Shown here piece by piece: positions 57,049-64,000 of a stretch of 64,000 bases of DNA. Origin of the DNA: Tubulanus polymorphus (Eukaryota > Nemertea > Palaeonemertea > Tubulaniformes > Tubulanidae). The DNA is taken from assembly GCF_964204645.1 (NCBI RefSeq), contig NC_134031.1:11386501-11450500 (forward strand). The letters run 5' to 3'. The translations under genes and the position numbers were made by a program. Under the pieces are notes generated by a model. That model worked only from the letters and a program-made list of their open reading frames with translations, was not told where the DNA came from and did not search any database. Each line of letters begins with the position of its first letter. Position 1 is the stretch's first letter.

Positions 57049-58431
57049 CAGCCGTAGGCTGAGCCTATTACTATACAAATGGAGCGAATTTAAATGACAT
57101 GGTTTCCACATAAAAGGCTCTTTTGCTTGCCAAGTGAGGGCATATTCGAACAAATCACGTATTTAAGCGTAATCCATTCTCGGAATCCTAGCGAGCAGAA
57201 TTTTGAAATAGGGTTTCATTAAAATGTTTTCTTCATTTTTCACGAAAATTAAATCGGGAAAATTTCAATTTTTATCAGCCAATCAGGTGGTTGTGTCTTC
57301 CCTGTGATTGGTTTATCTGAAAATATCAGCAGCTGTTCACGTGAATTGTCGTGATTTCATTACTGGCGCTTTTGCGCATAAAGTCATGTATCAGCACGTG
57401 ACAATACTTCCACATTCGCTACGTGTTCGCTGATTGGCCGATTTACTGGGAAATTCCACAGAAGCCTAATGTGGTTTGTTACAAGCGCTGTGATTGGCCC
57501 GACCCGATTCTGGCACGGCTTTAGCTTAGTGGGTTCGAATCCCTTGATGGGTGAAGATGATGGATCCTATCAATCTCTATTGAACAAATAAGTTTCCCGG
57601 TTGGGCAGCTGCAGATATCTAGCGGAAGTGTTCCCGTTCGATATTTCGAGGTTTCTTTGAATTTTGGAGTGATATTGAAATCCGGTAAATACAGGCGGTA
57701 GATTGTGAAAACCCATTGCATGATATTTGTATTACTTAATCAACGAAAAGCGCCAGGGCCACGCCAGGAGTTTTGGCGATTCAAGTAGCGCAATAGCCTA
57801 CTTCGTGTTCGTCCACCTCAATTTTCACTCCGCTGATCTCTGACACGGCCCTGTTGCCGTCGGCGCTGTGATTGCACTTTCGTACCACCAACATTTTTTA
57901 TTTCTATATCAGGGAATAAAAAAGTCGAAATTTGGATATCACATAGGCCTGATTTCATCGAATAAGTCGACCATGGTCGTTACGTTTCCGTACTAATTAC
58001 CACCTAAAACCGTCTGAACAATTTTGTCACCATCAACATTTCGTTTACAGAAATCAGCAAGAGTTCACGTGAACCCGCGGCATCGTCTACTGTTTTACTT
58101 CCGGGTTTTATTTTAAAATTTAAAATTGTATTTCAAGATCGATTTCTATGAAATCTCTAGTTGATTTCGTGTTTGGGAGGAATTTGTATTTGCTCTACAG
58201 AAAATTCATCCTTGACAATTGCGCAAGGTTCGCGAAAAAATAGCTTTTCCCAAATCGGGTGTGACCTTGATATGCTAACAAGCCTGTAAATAATTTTTTT
58301 GCCAGTGCCTGCCACATGTCAGGCACCAACTATAATGCTGCCTGACATTAATGAGTTGGTGCCGGACATAAATGATTTTGGTGCCTGCCATTTAGCAAAG
58401 TACTACTGTTTTATAGAGAATTTCCTAATTC
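57049..58431. repeat. family F copies and unrecognised sequence
   Basis: 57049-57380 matches the start of 53861-54560 and 58048-58300 its later part. Between them, at 57526-57546, AGTGGGTTCGAATCCCTT fits a lone Pol III B box. At 58322-58363 GGCACCAACT and AGTTGGTGCC form a 10-bp hairpin. No gene. Confidence 0.55.
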
Positions 58432-58974
58432 CTTATTGGGCGGATACGATCTGACATAAAAAATCACTTCCTGATCTATGCCACTCTAATGCTCTCAATG
58501 ATCGTCAAAATCAGGAAAAGTGGTCGATATTTATTTGAGGTCATTATTTACTACCAATTATAGTCTATTTTGAACTATTTTATTTTTACTTTGATTGTTC
58601 CATCGTCGCACAGCGGCAATGGTATACATTTATATAACGCGCGCGAGTTCATCGTACCACCACGTGTCAGTTCATACATTAGTATGCAAATCAGCAGTGA
58701 GCCGTGTACTGCGTGTATGGCTGTGTGTATAGTAGTCAGCTGAGTGAGTCTATATATAGCACAGTCACTCGGCGATGATAGTATACACAGCACTCTCACA
58801 CATCGGCGGGCGCTATTGTCAGCCTCTTAAATCGTCAATTAAGACGAACTAATTGACAAATCAGTGAATTAAAATCTCTGATGAAGGGCCTCGGCTTATT
58901 GGGCGAAGCTTTATGAAATCCATGTATTTTAGACTAAAAAACTGCCCTCGGCTTATTGGCCGGAAAATACGGTA
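58432..58974. mobile_element. second copy of the TA-target MITE, 5'-truncated
   Basis: Matches 25486-26036 through CATAAAAAATCACTTCCTGATC, GTGAGCCGTGTACTGCGTG and TAAATCGTCAATTAAGACGAAC, ending GGCTTATTGGCCGGAAAATACGG before TA (58973-58974). The left terminal repeat and the following 35 or so bases are missing. Confidence 0.88.
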
Positions 58975-59399
58975 GCGCGATTTCACCGCAATAAGCAACG
59001 GAATTGATCAGAAGACAACTGGCGCGATTTATTGCAATAAACATCGGGATTTATTGATCGGTGATAGGAAACGGTGCTATTTATTTTCATATCGGTTCGA
59101 AAAAGCTAAAACTATTAGAACCATGAAAATTTTCGTGCCGGTCAGCGTGACAGGCAGGAGCGATTTTGCAACGGACATCGTGTCGTTTTGAGCCAGCCAA
59201 TGTCCGTGACCGGCCTCTTATTTACAGCCTTGGCTAATTAGCCATGTGTTCGAATTGCAAATTCAATCAAATTTTATTCTGCCAAAAAAATGTTAAATCC
59301 AATTCATTTTTAGCCCACTTGGGACTTTAGTCCCAGCGGGCTATTGCGTTCACTTTTCGTCCGTCCGTTCGTCCGTAGACGGAATCCAGTTATTTTGGG

Positions 59400-59584
59400 A
59401 AGTTTTAATAATAATAATAATAATAATAATTGTCATTTATAACGCGCAAGACTTTGACAGTTCAAATGCGCTTTCCAAGAGTTAATGGTATGCTGCATGG
59501 AACAAAGTTGTTTTGAGATGGGTCTTGAAGCTATTGAGGTCAAGAGATAACCATCTAGATAGTTCGTGAGAGTTCCAAAGTTTT
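59400..59584 (-). mobile_element. truncated LINE 3' end with target duplication
   Basis: Insertion 59407-59577, flanked by AAGTTTT at 59400-59406 and 59578-59584. On the minus strand it ends GCGCGTTATAAATGACAA followed by (TTA)n, a typical LINE 3' end with an ATT-type tail. The undisturbed family B sequence at 2810 confirms the empty site. Confidence 0.7.
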
Positions 59585-60472
59585 GAAGACGCTTCGAGGT
59601 AATGTCTTGATATTTGGTTTATACATGTATCCACCCTAGACACATCTTCAGGCCAAAAACTGGCCCTGTCAGATTCAAGATGGCCGACTGGCAGCCATTG
59701 TTGTTCGCCAAAATCAGCACTTTTTACACATTTTTTGAAGTTTTTGAGGGAAAGACGCTTTGATCAATTACCTTGATCTTTTGTATATATTTGAACCCCC
59801 AAGGGAGCCATCAGCTTAAGAAAAATTGGGTCAATCGGGCTCAAGATGGCCGTCCTATGACCTTTTTAGTGCCCAAAAATGTCAATTTTGGCCGAAATTC
59901 TGGGTCCTGTAGCTTCGTACTGGTTTGCCATTTTTTCATTGCAATTTGTGATGGGCATTCTTTGGAAAGGGATGTTTTATACCTGAGACAGGTATTCTTG
60001 ATCAGCCAATTACAACGCAATTGGCGGCCATCTTGGTGTCATCAGTGCTCATTGGTAGGTGGGAGAAAGTTTTTCCACATTATAATGATACATAAGCATA
60101 TTGTGTTACTACAATCAATTGGAAAGTTGTAGCCCATAATGTGTTCTATGATTTTGGTGAGTTTCCAGGTCATTGGTTTTTGTATATGGCCACCAGGGGG
60201 TGTTGAATAATACAATAACTTAGTATTTCTATATTATATTTGTACCTATGCATATTTTGTAACCACAATCAATTGCAAAGTTGTAGCTCATGACATCATC
60301 TATGATTGTGGTGAGTTTGAAGGACATTAGTTTTTCTATATGGTCACCAGGGGGCGTTGAATAGTAGAATAACTTAGTATTTCCTTATTAGATTGGTACC
60401 TAGGCATATTATGTTACCATGATCAATTGCAAAGTTGTAATTCATGACATGTTCTATGATTGTGGTGGGTTT

Positions 60473-61549
60473 CAAGGGTTCGTAGCGATCCTGGAAAGTG
60501 CTTAATAGTGCTTGAATCACAAAATGCGTTTTCAAGGCCTTGAAAATGCTTGAATTTTCAAAATTTCAGTAAAAATCATTGGAAGTCCTTGAATTTTTAA
60601 TGTTGTCCAAATTTTGTCAATTAGTTTGTTGTATTGACTTCAATACGCCCGCGCACTGCCAACCATGTGTGAGAGTGCTGTGACTCTGTACTGTCAGCAT
60701 GCTGTAGACTCGTATACACTGCTGACTTGTGTATATATACAGTACAAATGTATTAGGCACGTGCCTCACTGCTGACAATGCGTATACAAATCTATTAGTA
60801 GACACGTGGCGGCACTACCGCTATCGCGCGCCGCGTATATACAAATGCCGTTGTGATGAAATAAACAAACAAAATACTTCAAAATAATTCTAAATAGATT
60901 ATTGGTAGTAAATAATGACCTCAAATTAATATAAAGACCGTTCTTGATTTTGACGATCTTTGGAGCATTAACTTCAAAATTAGATAGGCCAGTATGGGAA
61001 AGTACCATTTCTCTGACGCCTGGTTGGTGCATGAATCATACAAAAGTTGGATTCAACGCAGACCAATTTCAACAGAAGCTAGGTGCAAGATATGCGCCAA
61101 AACCATTGACATATCTTCGATGGGAGAAGTGGCTTTAAAGAGCTAATTTCAGACATCGAAACTCAAAAGGAGCAAATTAATCGATTGTAAATAGGTCGAT
61201 GAGCTGTAATTTAATTTTGTATAATTTTGTTATTTTTGCTTTCGATAGTATGGCTTTTTGATGGCGAGGTCTACCTGTAGTTCCGTTGAAAGGCCCACAG
61301 ATTTCTTATTTTAAAGTTATTAATTTCTGATACATGTAGTAAATCTTTCTTAAAATAAAGCTGAAAGATTCCAAAGTTATCAAGTCTTTTAAATTTCTGC
61401 AATAAAGGAATTTTCATTGCAATAAATTCGCGTTAAATGCTAGTGTTTATATGGTATTTTTCAGAAAATAGTACTTGAATTTTGATGAAATAGGTCCTTG
61501 AAAGTACTTGAATTAAGTTGTGCCTGGAGGCTATGAACCCTGCAAGGTC
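60473..61549. mobile_element. hAT-like non-autonomous element
   Basis: GGTTCGTAGC at the left end and GGCTATGAACCCTG at the right end are imperfect inverse copies, and CAAG flanks both sides in place of a single GTTTCAAGGTCATT in other units. Inside, CCTTGAATTTT and AAGTACTTGAATT-type pieces recur. CAGGG...-type ends recall hAT. The duplication length is unclear. The left end seems to lack two bases. Confidence 0.5.
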
Positions 61550-61656
61550 ATTGGTTTTTGTATATGGTTCCAGGGGCGTTGAATATTGAAATTGTTAGAT
61601 TATTGAGCATTTGAAACCACTTCCCAAGTGGGCATGGTGTCCCTGGACCCCTAGTT

Positions 61657-62275
61657 GGCGTTAATTTATCGTGAGTTTTAAGACTTCAATGAATTTCACG
61701 AAACCATGATCCCTAGAATGAGTCAATTGATTAATTCTATTCGTAAATCAATTTACATTGGCTACATTTTTGGCTCAAATTAACGTAATATGGATGAAAA
61801 TGGCAGGAATTTTCATGTGGAATTTTACTTCCGCGTTCACACGACTCAGACCGATGACAATGACGGAAATGTTTATATAATCTAAGGTGAGAATCTGTTT
61901 TACATGATTTCTTTATAATATGAGTATATATGGTAGCAAATGAGTACTCGGTGAAGCAAAGATCATTGTTGGCTACCTACTTAATGCCTAGTTTTTTTAC
62001 GGGATACGCCCAGAATAGATATAGGCCCTAAATGTAGTGTGTAGTTAGTAAGGGGCTTGTTTACACTCATGTGTATGACTCTTTATTTCAATTACTTTCT
62101 TTCCAGCTATTATCTTGGAATGAACTGGCCATGCACTATGAACCCTGTTTTGATTGTTTTTGTATGGATGAAGCGAGGAAATATTGCTGTAAAAATGTCA
62201 TGGGAGTAAAAAGCCTTGAATGTGCATCTCAAATGCCTTGAATTTTGGTAGGTCTTGAGGCTATAAACCCTGTAG
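61657..62275. other. no gene; second hAT-like end
   Basis: TGCCTTGAATTTTGGTAGG and TTGAGGCTATAAACCCTG at 62228-62274 match the right end of the element at 60473-61549, so a second, mostly lost copy stops here, directly against an ORF1 fragment. Confidence 0.4.
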
Positions 62276-62580
62276 CGCATCGTGTCCGTCCAAAAGGCCG
62301 TCAGGATAATGAAATGTTACCGAGGCCAGATCCGATAATAGTGAAATTTAAATATCATGATACGCGTTACAAAGTGATTAGCAACAGGAAGAAATTAAAG
62401 GGGAAGAAGATCACTATAAAAGAAGATCTTTCATCTGATCATCTAATAAATAGAGTGAACAGAACTGGGGGGGGGGGGGACTTTTCTAGAATGTGGACTA
62501 TAAATGGAAAGGTTTATGCCATAGATCATAATGTTGAGAAACAGACTCTGAACTTGTATGACTCGGTATGGATACAATGA
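62276..62580 (+). pseudogene. L1-like ORF1 fragment
   Basis: About 100 codons: RPDPIIVKFKYHDTRYKVI and then RKKLKGKKITIKEDLSSDHL is the conserved RRM/C-terminal region of L1-type ORF1 proteins (RPRPIIVKF...R..V...RK.LKG..I.I.EDLT), followed by MWTINGKVYAID. A G11 run at 62467 makes part of a GGGG stretch that is probably an expansion. The 5' part is cut by the hAT-like end. No ORF2 follows. Confidence 0.55.
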
Positions 62581-63610
62581 CATTCATGTAAATGTATTCA
62601 TAATCGGCATTCTGGTGTGGTTTTTTTTAATTTTTAGCATTGGTTGACGTCTATGACGTCATGCCAATGCTAGTAAAATGTATCGAAAATAGTAGTACGA
62701 AAAAATAGCGCCGACTCTTCTCATTTTCATAGTAACTTCAAATTGTCACTCCGTTCACGTAAAACATTAGAAACAGCTGAAAATTACTAAAAAAAATGTT
62801 TCAATTATTCACCACAACATAGCGTCGCCAGATTTCTGATTTAATGGTCCAAAAAGTTATTCGATCGCATTTTTCTCGTTCATTATCTGGTAGATGAGAG
62901 CGGGTTAAACAATCGCGTAGCGATATGTCCATATTGACATTAGCAGTAAAGAATGGGGAACAGCCTCTTCTGAATAGAAAAACATAAAATTATGTACCTC
63001 CGGTTTATAAATATCACAGTGTTTGGATATCACTTATTCCAACTATCAGTATCCATGGGATTATTTGGGATTAATTCTCAGCGTCAGAATACGTATTTCT
63101 AGAGCAGTGGAACGGCAGCCTACTCGTGACTGAAACCCGTACGTGATTGTGCGGGAACGCCTTTACTAAAGTTAAAACCATTTCATGATGACACGAAACA
63201 TCAAACGGTAAACGGTAGGCTACCACCATGATACGATATCACCAATAAAGATAGATCATTTTATTCAATTTTGCCAGAGTTGTTTATTGGCGGAAAATAT
63301 CATTGTTAAGAACGCTGAGAACGACCATGTTGTATCATCAATCAGTTGACTGACATTGTAAAATTCGATTCGGCTATATTCTAATATAAGTTTTCACTTT
63401 AGGACGCCCTACCCGCCTGCTGCGCACTCATAAGGCGGTAGCACCCTCTTACACACTCGGCAGAGATTCGCTTTGTAATGCGCGCTGGGAAAAATACCTT
63501 TTATTATCTTTTCCATGCGTTAAACAACAGTGATTGAATTTACGCGTTGTTTGTCGTAAATTGCAATATTGCGATGGTTATTTGCCGCTGCTGTAGATTT
63601 TTGGAATTGA
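62581..63610. other. no gene seen
   Basis: AT-rich sequence with no recognised frame or repeat. Confidence 0.35.
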
Positions 63611-63614
63611 ATCG

Positions 63615-63900
63615 AGCGGCCTCGGTAGCTCAGTGAGATAAGGCGTGAATCCACTATCAATGTTGAGTGACGAGTGGGTTCGAGTCCTGCTGGCTGCGAA
63701 CAGTGTGCGGGCAGCACTTCAAAGGCCGTACCATCGTAAGGTTAAATGAACAATCCAATATGAATAGTCTTGGGAAACCAAGATCCAAACGACGTACGTA
63801 AAGCCAAACAAACAAAAAGACAAACAAACAATCATCAGCCGGCCTCAGTGACACCAACGCCGGCATCGCTCTCTGCGACGTTTTGCATGCGTACATGCAT
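63615..63900 (+). mobile_element. tRNA-derived SINE
   Basis: The head, 63617-63698, has a near-complete tRNA layout: GCGGCC pairing with GGCTGC (one G-T pair), an A box GGTAGCTCAGTGAGATAAGGC and a B box GTGGGTTCGAGTCCTGC. A body follows with GGTTAAATGAACAATCC and an A/C-rich AAACAAACAAAAAGACAAAC tract. The head is too degenerate for a working tRNA. The far end is not defined. Confidence 0.6.
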
Positions 63901-64000
63901 CAGAGCTTGGAGCTCTAAGATCAGAGGGTCTTGCAATTGCATTCAGAAAAATCGTTCTGTTTTTGTTTTCACTATTCAGTGGGGCCTAACAGTTCATGCG

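Larger units (their letters stand above)
59308..61656. repeat. family B repeat running into family C units, with two nested insertions
   Basis: Starts AGCCCACTTGGGACTTTAGT (hairpin with AGTCCCAGCGGGCT), continues through the family B body, then family C cores at 60185 and 60339, and ends GTCCCTGGACCCCTAGTT at 61656. This shows that families B and C are parts of one element, whose ends are the hairpin and the CCCTAGTT block. It was itself inserted in a family F copy, whose CCAATTCA sequence is cut at 59303. Frames inside (59773-60132) are not genes. Confidence 0.7.

Noticed and set aside
63615-63700. A functional tRNA gene
   Set aside because: A and B boxes and acceptor pairing are present, but the anticodon region is irregular and a SINE body with an A/C-rich tract follows.

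Overview
The window is a stretch of animal nuclear DNA, AT-rich, with spliceosomal introns, long non-coding spans and almost wall-to-wall transposable elements. No host gene can be named with confidence. The mixture (DIRS-like tyrosine-recombinase element, Ty3/Gypsy element with an envelope gene, EnSpm/CACTA, a long integrase-type DNA transposon, piggyBac, hAT, LINE and SINE remnants, and hairpin-led repeats ending in CGTCCGTCC runs) suggests a marine invertebrate; the phylum cannot be read from the sequence. Most coding copies are decayed by stops, frameshifts or nested insertions.

Layout. 1-1544: hAT-like transposase remnant. 1545-8700: dispersed and tandem repeats (a 154-bp unit carrying a conserved TATGGTCACCAGGGGGCGTT-type core, a perfect 27-bp hairpin, a short hairpin-ended element). 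8738-9692: internally deleted piggyBac with TTAA targets. 9700-19940: mostly unrecognised, with a LINE endonuclease fragment (minus strand), and a 2.4-kb segment bounded by arrays of near-palindromic AAGTGCACTT motifs.

19948-34138 is the main find: a 14.2-kb DNA transposon, intact in outline, with a perfect 6-bp target duplication (CGCATG), about 320-bp terminal inverted repeats built of about 20-bp units, a four-exon DD34E integrase-type transposase gene on the plus strand (probably IS3EU-like), and a convergent nine-exon cargo gene on the minus strand ending in a HECT-type ubiquitin-ligase C-lobe. Its third transposase intron has been invaded by a DIRS-like element (21797-27236) whose inverted termini and internal complementary region are visible, and that element's tyrosine recombinase is in turn split by a 610-bp TA-target MITE. 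The nesting gives a relative history: large transposon, then DIRS, then MITE.

34145-39021: unrecognised sequence and dispersed repeats, one possible isolated exon. 39022-48607: Ty3/Gypsy element with gag, pol, chromodomain-like tail and an envelope-like gene of the baculovirus-F/errantivirus type, with several breaks. 48608-53625: EnSpm/CACTA element with two divergently transcribed genes and a CACTA right end. 53626-64000: more copies of the same repeat families seen at the left, a second MITE copy, nested LINE and hAT-like insertions, an L1-like ORF1 fragment and a tRNA-derived SINE.

All assignments rest on reading motifs and repeat symmetry by eye; no database search was run. Family names are from memory and given as likely rather than proven.
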